A stretch of DNA of 23,172 nucleotides from SIG701 sp045544955 (GTDB lineage Bacteria > Bacillota > Clostridia > Oscillospirales > CAG-272), in assembly GCA_045544955.1 (NCBI GenBank), contig JAZPZY010000047.1, positions 1-23,172 of the forward strand, written 5' to 3'. A program made the translations under genes and the position numbers. Position 1 is the stretch's first letter; the number at the start of each line of letters is the position of its first letter. This document shows, in pieces, positions 7,768 through 16,071 of this stretch. The notes beneath the pieces were generated by a model. That model was not told the origin of the DNA. It did no database searches and worked only from the letters and a program-made list of their open reading frames with translations.

Positions 7768-10533
7768 ATGACCGAGAACGAGAAAAAGAAAGCCGCGAAA
7801 GCGTTTGCCGACTATTGGGCAGACAAAGGCTACGAAAAGGGACAGAGCCAATCATTCTGGCTGTCGCTTCTCCGCGACGTTTTTGAGGTAGAACATCCCG
7901 AACAGTACGTCGTCTTTGAGGAACAGGTCAAAATTGACCGTGCCAACGGCTTTATTGACGTGATGATTCCCTCTACCAAGGTTATGATCGAGCAGAAGGG
8001 TGCCAATAAAGACTTGCGTAAAGGAATCGTTCAGTCGGACGGCAGCGTGCTGAATCCGTTTCAGCAGGCAAAGCGGTACATTGTTGATCTGCCGTTGTCC
8101 GAGCACCCGCGCTGGGTCATTACCTGTAATTTCAAGGAATTTCTCATTTACGACATGGAGAAGCCGACGGGCGAACCCGAAAGCATCCTTTTGAAAGATC
8201 TTCCGACGGAATATTACCGTCTCGGCTTCCTTGTGGAGGAAAAGAGCGAACTGCTTCACCGTGAAGAGCAGATTTCCATCAAAGCAGGTGAGCTTGTCGG
8301 AAAACTGTACGATGCGATTCAGAAGCAGTATATCCATCCCGACAGCGAGGAATCTCTGCGTAGTCTGAATATGCTGTGCGTCCGTCTCGTGTTCTGCCTG
8401 TACGCTGAAGATGCAGGGATTTTCGGCGGTCATTTGAAGTTCCACAACTATATAAAAAACTGCCAGATCAAGGACGTGCGCCGCGCGCTCATTGATCTTT
8501 TCCGCACGCTTGATACGAAAGAAGAAGAGCGTGACAGGTATATCGATAAAGATCTTGCCGCATTCCCCTACGTCAACGGCGGTCTGTTTGCGGACGAAAA
8601 CATCGAAATCCCGCACTTCACCGAGGAAATCGTGGATTTGCTTCTGCACAACGCCAGCGAGGATTTTGACTGGTCGCAGATCAGTCCTACCATCTTCGGC
8701 GCGGTGTTTGAAAGCACGTTGAATCCCGAAACGCGCCGTTCCGGCGGTATGCACTACACCTCCATCGAGAATATCCACAAGGTAATTGACCCGCTTTTCC
8801 TTGATGAACTCACAACTGAGTTGAACGAGATCAAGTCGGTTAAAGTGGATAAACTCCGTGTCGCAAAGGCTGACGCTTTTCAGGATAAACTGGCGTCTCT
8901 GACGTTCCTTGACCCTGCCTGCGGTTCGGGCAACTTCCTCACGGAAACGTATATCTCCCTCAGACGCCTGGAGAACGAAGTGCTGAAAATTCGCTTCAAG
9001 GAACAGATCGTTTTGGATACGGGCGATCTTATCAAGGTTTCCATCGGTCAGTTTTACGGTATCGAGATCAACGATTTTGCCGTAACGGTTGCGAAAACCG
9101 CGCTGTGGATTGCGGAATCGCAGATGATGAAGGAAACCGAAGACATTGTGGGAATTTCCCTGGACTTTTTGCCGCTGAAATCCTATGCGAATATCGTTGA
9201 GGGCAACGCGCTCCGCATTGATTGGGAGAGCGTTGTGCCGAAAGACAAGCTGAACTATATCATGGGCAATCCGCCGTTTGTGGGGTTATCCTTGCGAAAT
9301 TCAGAACAGCAGAAAGATATGAATAGTATCTTTATAGACAACGATAGAGCTGGCCGACTGGATTATGTAGCGGCGTGGTACAAAAAAGCGGCGGTTTATA
9401 TGAAGGATACCGCTGTACAAGCAGCATTTGTTTCAACTAACTCTATCTGCCAAGGAGAGCAAGTCCCTATTTTGTGGGATGATTTGTTGAACGATTGTGG
9501 AATCATAATCATTTTTGCTCACCGAACTTTTGTCTGGAACAGCGAAGCTAAAGAAAAAGCTGCTGTTCATTGTGTCATCATTGGCTTTAGTTATATTAAC
9601 AAGCAGAATAAGATATTATTTGAATCTAATCAGCCAAAATATGTTGAGAAAATTAATGGTTATCTTGTTAATGCTGATAATGTTAGTATTGCGTTAAGAG
9701 GAAAAGTGCGAGCAGGCTATCCAAAATTAGTGCAAGGAAATAAGCCTTGGGATGGTGGCAATCTAATTTTAACCCCCGAGGAACGAGAATTGTTGATTAG
9801 TAAATATCCGCACACCGTGAAATTTATCAAACGATATGTTGGATCGTTTGAATTTATAAACAATAAATATCGTTATTGTTTATGGTTGCAGGGCGTCTCC
9901 CCAAATGAATACAGAAATGTTCCGGAAATTATTAAACGTCTTGAGGGCGTTGCCGAAGCAAGAAAAAACACAAAAACCGTAGCAGTACAAGCACAAGCAG
10001 ACACACCGATGTTGTTTTCACAGATTCGGCAACCTAACAGCGATTATATTTTAATTCCCGAAACCTCATCGTCAAGTCGCAGATACATTCCAATTGGTTT
10101 TATGTCAAAAGATGTTATAGCCAGCAATTCAACTTTAGTTGCAACTGGTGCAACTCTATTTCACTTTGGAGTATTGATTTCCAATGTCCATATGTCGTGG
10201 ATGCGTACTGTATGTGGAAGATTGAAATCAGATTATCGTTATTCGCCATCAATATACAACAACTTTCCATGGCCCACCCCCACCGACGAACAGCGGGCGA
10301 AGATCGAGCAGACCGCACAGGCGATCCTTGACGCGCGTGCGCTCTATCCCGACTGCTCTCTCGCCGATCTGTACGACGAAGTCACCATGCCGCCCGAACT
10401 GCGCCGGGCGCACCAGCAGAACGACCGCGCCGTCATGGCGGCGTATGGGTTTGACGTGAAGACGATGACCGAGAGCAGCTGTGTCGCGGAGCTGATGAGG
10501 ATGTATCGAGAACTCACGTCGGATGAACACTAA
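7768..10533 (+). CDS. MmeI-like type IIL restriction-modification enzyme (fused nuclease, methyltransferase and specificity domains)
   Basis: One 921-residue polypeptide that should both methylate adenine at its recognition site and cut DNA at a distance from it. Order of parts: a PD-(D/E)xK nuclease at the N-terminus (D64 with E75-Q-K77), a helical spacer (about 150-370), an N6-adenine methyltransferase with SAM motif DPACGSGNF at 382-390 and catalytic NPPF at 501-504, a target-recognition region (about 510-830), and a helical C-terminal domain starting near NNFPWPTP. Length and order fit the MmeI family. All key motifs are intact, so it is probably active. DNA for residues about 508-831 is clearly AT-rich while both flanks are GC-rich, as expected after replacement of the specificity region. 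It is a single gene with its own promoter and a shared terminator. Confidence 0.9.
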   Translation: MTENEKKKAAKAFADYWADKGYEKGQSQSFWLSLLRDVFEVEHPEQYVVFEEQVKIDRANGFIDVMIPSTKVMIEQKGANKDLRKGIVQSDGSVLNPFQQAKRYIVDLPLSEHPRWVITCNFKEFLIYDMEKPTGEPESILLKDLPTEYYRLGFLVEEKSELLHREEQISIKAGELVGKLYDAIQKQYIHPDSEESLRSLNMLCVRLVFCLYAEDAGIFGGHLKFHNYIKNCQIKDVRRALIDLFRTLDTKEEERDRYIDKDLAAFPYVNGGLFADENIEIPHFTEEIVDLLLHNASEDFDWSQISPTIFGAVFESTLNPETRRSGGMHYTSIENIHKVIDPLFLDELTTELNEIKSVKVDKLRVAKADAFQDKLASLTFLDPACGSGNFLTETYISLRRLENEVLKIRFKEQIVLDTGDLIKVSIGQFYGIEINDFAVTVAKTALWIAESQMMKETEDIVGISLDFLPLKSYANIVEGNALRIDWESVVPKDKLNYIMGNPPFVGLSLRNSEQQKDMNSIFIDNDRAGRLDYVAAWYKKAAVYMKDTAVQAAFVSTNSICQGEQVPILWDDLLNDCGIIIIFAHRTFVWNSEAKEKAAVHCVIIGFSYINKQNKILFESNQPKYVEKINGYLVNADNVSIALRGKVRAGYPKLVQGNKPWDGGNLILTPEERELLISKYPHTVKFIKRYVGSFEFINNKYRYCLWLQGVSPNEYRNVPEIIKRLEGVAEARKNTKTVAVQAQADTPMLFSQIRQPNSDYILIPETSSSSRRYIPIGFMSKDVIASNSTLVATGATLFHFGVLISNVHMSWMRTVCGRLKSDYRYSPSIYNNFPWPTPTDEQRAKIEQTAQAILDARALYPDCSLADLYDEVTMPPELRRAHQQNDRAVMAAYGFDVKTMTESSCVAELMRMYRELTSDEH

Positions 10534-10578
10534 ACAGTACAAAATTCGGCGGCACAGTTTTTCACCCCCACACAACAA

Positions 10579-10612
10579 AAAATCGTCCCTGCCTTGCGGC
10601 GGGGACGATTTT
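10579..10612. terminator. Bidirectional terminator between the convergent restriction-modification and E1 genes
   Basis: A 15-bp stem (10579-10593 with 10598-10612, one G-T wobble), TTGC loop, A-run on the left and T-run on the right, so it can stop transcription from both sides. It lies between stops at 10533 and 10626. Confidence 0.9.
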
Positions 10613-10625
10613 CGTTATTCAGGAA

Positions 10626-13112
10626 TTACAGGCCCTTCTTGTTGCGTTCGATGTGCTCGATCTCGCTCTCGTTGATGGTGCAAACGTGACCTGCGATGGG
10701 CATGATCTTCTGGCAGATAACGTCTACGATACCCTCAGCCTGCGGGAAGAAGTACTTCTCCAGCTCAAATGCGGGGGTGATCCAGTTGCGGGAACCGAAT
10801 ACAACCGGCGGTGCATCCAGGTAATCGAATGCCATTTCAGCGATGTTGGAAGCCATATCACGCATTACGGAGTTACGGTCTACGGCGTCGCCAACGATCA
10901 CGATACGGCCGGTCTTCTTCACGCTCTCCAGTACCTTGTCGTAGTTGAACGGTACGATGGAGCGGGAGTCGATAACCTCAGCGGAGATGCCGTACTTCTC
11001 TTCGAGAATCTTAGCGGCATCCATAGCACGGTACAGAACGGCACCGATGGTGAGGATGGTAACGTCCTTACCTTCGCGCTTTACGTCGGGTTCGCCGAAG
11101 GGAACCTCGTAGTACTCGGTGGGAACGCCTTCCTTGTGGAATTCTTCGCCCTTGTCGTAGATACGCTGGGACTCGAAGAAGATAACGGGGTCAGTGCCGG
11201 CAAGAGCAGCATTCATAAGGCCCTTTGCGTCGTACGGCGTGGAGGGGAAGCATACCTTCAAACCGGGGATATGTGCGGTCAGTGCGGTCCAGTCCTGAGA
11301 GTGCTGTGCACCGTACTTGGAACCGACGGATACGCGGATAACCACAGGCATCTTCAGGATACCGGCGGACATGGACTGCCACTTGGAGAGCTGGTTGAAG
11401 ATCTCGTCACCGGCACAGCCGATAAAGTCGGCGTACATCAGCTCAACGATGGCACGGCCGCCAGCCATAGCGTAACCTACGGCAGAGCCTACGATAGCGG
11501 ACTCGGAGATCGGTGCGTTGAAGAAGCGGTGGTAGGGAAGAGCCTCGGTCAGACCGCGGTACACGGCGAATGCGCCGCCCCAGTCACGGTTGTCCTCACC
11601 GTATGCGATGGTGGTGGGATCCTCGTAGAACTTATCCAGGATGGACTCGAAGATAGCGTCACGAACACCGAACAGCTTGATCTTCGGGATAGCGGCACCC
11701 TTCTCGTCGAAAGCGTAACGGGCCTTGGTAGCCAGCTGCTTTACGCGGGGATTCTCTTCCTTGGGCATGAGAACGTCGGGCTCGCGGGTGGGATCCATGC
11801 TCTTTACGTTGTTGTTGGAGAACATGAGGGAGGAGATCATTGCGGGATCCTTGGAGAGATCCATACGGGGAGAGATCTCGTCGTCGATGGACAGCTTGCA
11901 GATCTTCTCCATGCGGCGAACGATGGATTCCTCGATAGCGGCGAACTCTTCGTCAGATGCGATGCCGCCCTCTACCATCTTCTTGCGGTATGCAGCGATG
12001 GGGCAGGCTTCCTTCCATGCTTCGATCTCCTCGGGGGTACGGTAGGTGGAGGAGTCGGAGGGGGAGTGACCGCTGATACGGTAGGTAGCAACCTCGAGGA
12101 GAGCCGGGCCCTTGCCAGCCAGCAGCAGTTCCTTCTTGCGGGTGGTAGCGTCGATCACTGCCAGCGGATCGTAGCCGTTTACGCGCTCAGCATGGAGCTG
12201 GGATACGGAGAAGCCGGCACCGAGACGTGCAGGGGTGTCGTAACCCATGGTTTCGCCCTGGGTCTGGCCGCCCATGCCGTAGAAGTTGTTGAATACGTTG
12301 AAGAGGATCGGCATACCCTCATCGGAGTACTTGCCGTCCATGCCCCACAGCTCCGTGATCTGACGCATAGCGGACATGTTCAGGGCCTCCAGCACGGGAC
12401 CGCGGCCGGTAGCACCGTCGCCGGAGTTGGCAACTACGATACCCTTCTTGTGGTTGGCTCTCTTATACAGAGCAGCACCCAGTGCAACGGGAGCCGCACC
12501 GCCTACGATGGCGTTGTTCGGGAAGATACCGAAGGGGATAAAGAAAGCGTGCATGGAGCCGCCCAGACCGCGGTTGAAGCCGGTGGTGCGAGCGAAGATC
12601 TCAGCCAGTGCACCGTAGAGGAGGAAGTCGATAGCCAAATCGCGAACGTCGCCGGCCTTCTCTTGCTTGCCTTCAACAACCTTCAGAATATCGCCGCCGA
12701 AGAACTCCTTCATGATGTCGTAGAGCTCGGTTTCATCCAGCTTGTGGATAGAGGACAGACCCTTTGCCAGAATCTCGCCGTGGGAACGGTGAGAACCGAA
12801 GGTGAAGTCGTTGATGTCCAGGCAATAAGCCTCACCGACAGCGGAGGCTTCCTGACCGATGGAAAGGTGAGCCGGGCCGGGGTTGTTGTACTTGATGCCG
12901 TTGTACTCGCTCTTTACCTTGATATCGTTGAGCATCGTCTCGAATTCACGGATGATGCGCATATCGCGGTAGATGCGGAGGAAATCGTCCTTGGTGTAGA
13001 TCTTCTTTTCCTGTGCCAGGGTTTTCTTGTACTGGCAGGAAGGAATGTCAGAGAATTTGATGGAACCGGGCAGAAAAACTTTGCCGGGATCCACGTATTG
13101 ACTCTTAGGCAT
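10626..13112 (-). CDS. 2-oxoacid/acetoin dehydrogenase E1 component, alpha and beta fused
   Basis: Thiamine diphosphate-dependent E1 that decarboxylates a 2-oxoacid (or cleaves acetoin) and transfers the acyl group to lipoyl-E2. It has 828 residues: an alpha part (about 55-400) and a beta part (about 480-820) joined in one chain. The alpha part has the ThDP motif GDG (231-233), which reaches its NN pair after 41 residues instead of the usual 25-30, because of an extra segment around LWGMDGKYSDEG. The segment RISGHSPSD is the phosphorylation-loop-like region. The beta part carries GEDN and NAPISESAIVG. The start at 13112 has AAAGGAG 8 nt upstream; the frame remains open to 13256, but that stretch is the structured intergenic element. 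It is the last gene of the operon. Substrate cannot be told from sequence. Confidence 0.9.
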   Translation of the reverse strand: MPKSQYVDPGKVFLPGSIKFSDIPSCQYKKTLAQEKKIYTKDDFLRIYRDMRIIREFETMLNDIKVKSEYNGIKYNNPGPAHLSIGQEASAVGEAYCLDINDFTFGSHRSHGEILAKGLSSIHKLDETELYDIMKEFFGGDILKVVEGKQEKAGDVRDLAIDFLLYGALAEIFARTTGFNRGLGGSMHAFFIPFGIFPNNAIVGGAAPVALGAALYKRANHKKGIVVANSGDGATGRGPVLEALNMSAMRQITELWGMDGKYSDEGMPILFNVFNNFYGMGGQTQGETMGYDTPARLGAGFSVSQLHAERVNGYDPLAVIDATTRKKELLLAGKGPALLEVATYRISGHSPSDSSTYRTPEEIEAWKEACPIAAYRKKMVEGGIASDEEFAAIEESIVRRMEKICKLSIDDEISPRMDLSKDPAMISSLMFSNNNVKSMDPTREPDVLMPKEENPRVKQLATKARYAFDEKGAAIPKIKLFGVRDAIFESILDKFYEDPTTIAYGEDNRDWGGAFAVYRGLTEALPYHRFFNAPISESAIVGSAVGYAMAGGRAIVELMYADFIGCAGDEIFNQLSKWQSMSAGILKMPVVIRVSVGSKYGAQHSQDWTALTAHIPGLKVCFPSTPYDAKGLMNAALAGTDPVIFFESQRIYDKGEEFHKEGVPTEYYEVPFGEPDVKREGKDVTILTIGAVLYRAMDAAKILEEKYGISAEVIDSRSIVPFNYDKVLESVKKTGRIVIVGDAVDRNSVMRDMASNIAEMAFDYLDAPPVVFGSRNWITPAFELEKYFFPQAEGIVDVICQKIMPIAGHVCTINESEIEHIERNKKGL

Positions 13113-13157
13113 AGTGGTTTCTCCTTTTATGTATTTGAAAAATTGTAAACTAAATCC

Positions 13158-13280
13158 GTTTTGCACGCGGGCTTTGCCCGGGCGCAAAACTCCTTGAAGC
13201 ATCGCGAGTGACCGCCAGCGGCGGGCGCGACGGCGCGAGCGTACGATGCTCGCCACACAAAAAGTTTTGCTTTTTGTGTG
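13158..13280. repeat. Structured intergenic element of three hairpins between the E3 and E1 genes
   Basis: The 172-nt gap is filled by palindromes. Hairpin 1: GTTTTGC (13158-13164) with GCAAAAC (13184-13190), and inside it CGGGC-TTT-GCCCG (13168-13180). Hairpin 2: AGCATCG (13198-13204) with CGATGCT (13244-13250), enclosing CCGCC-AGC-GGCGG (13212-13224). Hairpin 3: an 11-bp perfect stem, CACACAAAAAG (13254-13264) with CTTTTTGTGTG (13270-13280). None is followed by a clean T tract in the operon's direction. This looks like a mobile palindromic intergenic repeat or an RNA processing element. A dispersed repeat cannot be proven from one copy. Confidence 0.6.
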
Positions 13281-13284
13281 AGTC

Positions 13285-14658
13285 TTAAATCATGAACATA
13301 CCTTCGCGGATAACCTCGCAGACGGAGGGATGGGGGAATACGATCTTCTGTACGTCTTCCACTCTTTCTCTCTTGGCAACCATGGCGGCCGCACCGTAGA
13401 TGATCTCGGAAGCGTAAGAGCCGATCATGTGTACGCCCAGAATCTCACGGTGCTCACCGATGACGATCTTCACGATACCGTCGCCGCCTTCGTTCTCTGC
13501 GATGTAGCGGCCGCTGTAGCGGAGAGAAATCGTATGCTCGGTAGCCTTGAGACCGGCCTTGGCGGCAGACTCTACCGTTTCACCAACGGAAGCCACCTCG
13601 GGATTGGTGTAGATAACGGCGGGGATGGAGCGGTAGTCAACCCGATCCTTCTTGCCCAGCATATTGTTGACAGCCACTTCACCTTCACGGTATGCAGTGT
13701 GTGCCAGCATGCTCTTGCCGTTTACGTCACCGGCAGCCCAGATGCCCGGGATGGAGGTGCGGCTGTATTCATCGGTAACGATGGCACCGCGTTCGGTGAG
13801 AACGCCTACCTCTTCCAGACCGATGCCGGCGGTGCGCGCACGGCGGCCAACGCTTACGAGAACCAGATCGGCAGGGATCTTTTCCTCCTTGCCGCCGATT
13901 TCGCAGGTAACGGTGCCGTCATTCGGCTTGCCGTTTACAGCGGTCACCTTGGCACCGAGAAGGAACTTCACGCCCTTTTTGGCGTAATTCTTCTGAAGCA
14001 GGGCGGAGATCTCCTTGTCGGTAGGACCGGCAATCTTGTCCATCATTTCGATAACGGTAACCTCAGAGCCGATGGAGTTGAAGTAGGATGCCATCTCCAG
14101 ACCGATAACGCCGCCGCCTACGACGGCAATGCGCTTCGGCGCAACCTTGAGATCCAGAATCTCCCGGTTCGTTACGGCAAAGCCGCTTTCTACAGATTCT
14201 TTCAGACCCGGGATCGGCGGAACAGCCGCAGAGGAACCGGTGCAGATGAGGAGCTGCTTTGCGGTATAGGTTTCCTCACCGCTTTTTACGGTAAAGCCGT
14301 CGGCGGTCTTGCCGGTGATAACGGCGGTGGCAGACACAACGGTGACACCAGCCCCCTTCATCTTGGAGCCGATGCCGGAAACCAGCGTGCGAACAACCTT
14401 TCCTTTGCGCTCTACAACCTTTGCATGGTCGATGGATGCGCCGGTAACGGTGACGCCGTACGCCTCACCGTGGTGGGCGTAGTCGTAGATTTTTGCGGAA
14501 TAGAGCAGGGTCTTGGTGGGGATGCAGCCTTCATTCAGGCAGACACCGCCCAGTGCACGCTCTTCAAAGAGGAGCGTCTTCATGCCGCCGTGTGCGGCGC
14601 GTTCTGCGGCGTTGTAGCCGGCCGGGCCGCCGCCCAGTACGATCAGATCGTAAATCAT
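13285..14658 (-). CDS. lpdA: Dihydrolipoyl dehydrogenase (E3)
   Basis: Flavoprotein of 457 residues that reoxidises dihydrolipoyl-E2 and reduces NAD+. The FAD motif GGGPAGYNAA is at 9-18, the redox-active disulfide C40-x4-C45 is in GGVCLNEGCIPTK, the NAD motif is GGGVIG near residue 185, and the C-terminal interface motif HPSVCE provides the catalytic His/Glu pair. The length is normal. The ATG at 14658 has GGGAGG about 9 nt upstream. It lies 15 nt after the E2 stop, so E2 and E3 are co-transcribed; the next gene, E1, follows only after a 172-nt structured gap. Pairing with E2 and E1 shows it serves this complex rather than being a stand-alone NADH-dependent reductase. Confidence 0.95.
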   Translation of the reverse strand: MIYDLIVLGGGPAGYNAAERAAHGGMKTLLFEERALGGVCLNEGCIPTKTLLYSAKIYDYAHHGEAYGVTVTGASIDHAKVVERKGKVVRTLVSGIGSKMKGAGVTVVSATAVITGKTADGFTVKSGEETYTAKQLLICTGSSAAVPPIPGLKESVESGFAVTNREILDLKVAPKRIAVVGGGVIGLEMASYFNSIGSEVTVIEMMDKIAGPTDKEISALLQKNYAKKGVKFLLGAKVTAVNGKPNDGTVTCEIGGKEEKIPADLVLVSVGRRARTAGIGLEEVGVLTERGAIVTDEYSRTSIPGIWAAGDVNGKSMLAHTAYREGEVAVNNMLGKKDRVDYRSIPAVIYTNPEVASVGETVESAAKAGLKATEHTISLRYSGRYIAENEGGDGIVKIVIGEHREILGVHMIGSYASEIIYGAAAMVAKRERVEDVQKIVFPHPSVCEVIREGMFMI

Positions 14659-14673
14659 GCTGTAATACCTCCC

Positions 14674-15984
14674 TTATTTCGCAAGGAGAAGACCGAAGTT
14701 CTCCAGAGCCTTGCAGAGATCCGCAAGGAAGCGGGCAGCAGGAGCACCGTCCACAGCACGGTGGTCAAAGGTGAGGGACAGACCCATAGCCGGATAGGTG
14801 GTGCCGTCTGCACGGAGCTTGTAGGTGATGGAGCAAACGCCCAGGATGGCCGTCTGCGGCGGGTTGATAACGGGCGTGAAGGATTCAACACCCATGGAGC
14901 CAAGGTTAGTAACGGTGAAGGAGCCGCCGGACATTTCGTCGGGGGTGAGCTTGCCTTCACGAGCCTTGCCGGCAGCACTCTTGGCGGCTGCGGAGATCTC
15001 GGCAAGAGACATCTTTTCAGCGGCAAAGATGGTGGGTACCAGCAGTCCGCGATCCGTATCTACTGCCATGCCGATATTGGCGTGCTTGAAGAAGCGGAAC
15101 TTGTCGTCAACTACGTTGGCGTTGATGGTAGCGTGGTTCAAAAGAGTGCGGGATACGGCGTACAGAACCATATCGTTCAGGGAGATCTTTCCAAGGCCCA
15201 GAGCCTCGCCGTTTGCCTTCAGCGTAGCACGGAAGTCCATCATAGCGGTAGCGTCGAAGGATGCGTTCAGCGTAAGCTGTGCCATCGCGGAGAGAGAAGC
15301 GTGCATCTGACGGGCGATGACCTTGCGGACGCCGTTGAACGGCTCTTCGGTGTAGGCGAGAACGTCGTCTGCCGCGGGAGCTGCGGCGGCTACCGGGGCT
15401 GCGGCTGCGGGAGCCTCTTCCTCGGTAACGATGGGCGTGCCAGCCAGGAACGCCTCTACAGCGGCGGTGTTGGCTACGAAGCCGGCATCCAACGCGATAT
15501 TGATATCACGCTCGATGATGCGGCCGTGAGGACCGCTGGGAACGACCTTCGTCATATCCACGCCGGTCTGGAGTGCCAGATTCTTGGCGCGGGGAGAAAT
15601 GCGTACCAGATCTCCTTCTGCTTTGGTAGCGACTACTGCGGGAGCAGCGGCCGTTTCTTCCTTGGCAGCGGGGGCCTCCTCCGCTTTCGGAGCTTCTTCT
15701 GCAGCGGGTGCGGCGGATGCACCGAGCAGTGCGGAAATATCCTCACCGGGTTCACCGATGTAGCAAACGGTGTCCAGACAGGGAACCACGTCTCCGTCGT
15801 TTGCCAGAATGGCGAGAATGGTACCGCTTACCTGTGCGGGTTCATCGAAGGAGGATTTATCCGTCTCGTAGGAGAACAGGATATCGCCTTCAGCTACGGT
15901 GTCACCGACCTTTTTGTTCCAGGCGGTGATGATGCAGCTTTCAACGCTCTGCCCCTGACGGGGCATGATTACGGGTTGTGCCAA
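14674..15984 (-). CDS. Dihydrolipoamide acyltransferase (E2)
   Basis: Core of the complex, which moves the acyl group from E1 through lipoate to CoA. It has 436 residues: a lipoyl domain (1-80) with lipoylated K43 in YETDKSSF, an Ala/Glu linker, an E3-binding domain (about 125-165, RISPRAKNLA...GRIIERDI), a second Ala-rich linker, and a catalytic domain ending with DHRAVDGAPAA (the HxxxDG motif). The frame opens at an ATG at 15993, but GAAAGGA directly abuts that ATG and sits 9 nt from the TTG at 15984, which also gives the family-like N-terminus (M)AQPVIMPRQGQSVES; I therefore take TTG. There is one lipoyl domain only. It follows the DeoR gene by 87 nt, across a palindrome. Confidence 0.92.
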   Translation of the reverse strand: MAQPVIMPRQGQSVESCIITAWNKKVGDTVAEGDILFSYETDKSSFDEPAQVSGTILAILANDGDVVPCLDTVCYIGEPGEDISALLGASAAPAAEEAPKAEEAPAAKEETAAAPAVVATKAEGDLVRISPRAKNLALQTGVDMTKVVPSGPHGRIIERDINIALDAGFVANTAAVEAFLAGTPIVTEEEAPAAAAPVAAAAPAADDVLAYTEEPFNGVRKVIARQMHASLSAMAQLTLNASFDATAMMDFRATLKANGEALGLGKISLNDMVLYAVSRTLLNHATINANVVDDKFRFFKHANIGMAVDTDRGLLVPTIFAAEKMSLAEISAAAKSAAGKAREGKLTPDEMSGGSFTVTNLGSMGVESFTPVINPPQTAILGVCSITYKLRADGTTYPAMGLSLTFDHRAVDGAPAARFLADLCKALENFGLLLAK

Positions 15985-15993
15985 TGAAATCAT

Positions 15994-16000
15994 TCCTTTC
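15994..16000 (-). promoter_or_regulatory. Ribosome binding site that decides the E2 start
   Basis: On the minus strand GAAAGGA touches the ATG at 15993 without a spacer, but lies 9 nt from the TTG at 15984. This supports a TTG start for E2. Confidence 0.65.
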
Positions 16001-16010
16001 GTATGTTGTT

Positions 16011-16026
16011 CATATTACTTAATATG
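16011..16026. promoter_or_regulatory. Perfect 16-bp palindrome between the DeoR and E2 genes
   Basis: CATATTA, a CT centre, and TAATATG, immediately upstream of the E2 ribosome site. The half site CATATT recurs at 16916-16921 in the regulator's own promoter. A GC-rich hairpin, TCCGGC-AGA-GCCGGA, lies at 16040-16054. It could be an operator for the adjacent regulator or a small mRNA hairpin tuning E2 translation. Confidence 0.5.
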
Positions 16027-16071
16027 TGAGTATATCGGATCCGGCAGAGCCGGAGAACCTTCTTTGAAAGA

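Noticed and set aside
10653..13148. An 831-codon open frame on the plus strand opposite the E1 gene
   Set aside because: It is the antisense shadow of a clear E1 gene; its translation resembles no family that I know and has no convincing ribosome site. Codon bias in E1 removes stops from this frame.
13113..13256. N-terminal extension of the E1 frame (Arg-rich)
   Set aside because: It reads through the hairpin element; the AAAGGAG-preceded ATG at 13112 gives the natural start.
13330..15987. An 885-codon open frame on the plus strand opposite E3 and E2
   Set aside because: It spans two well-supported opposite genes and their gap in one frame; this is a by-product of codon use.
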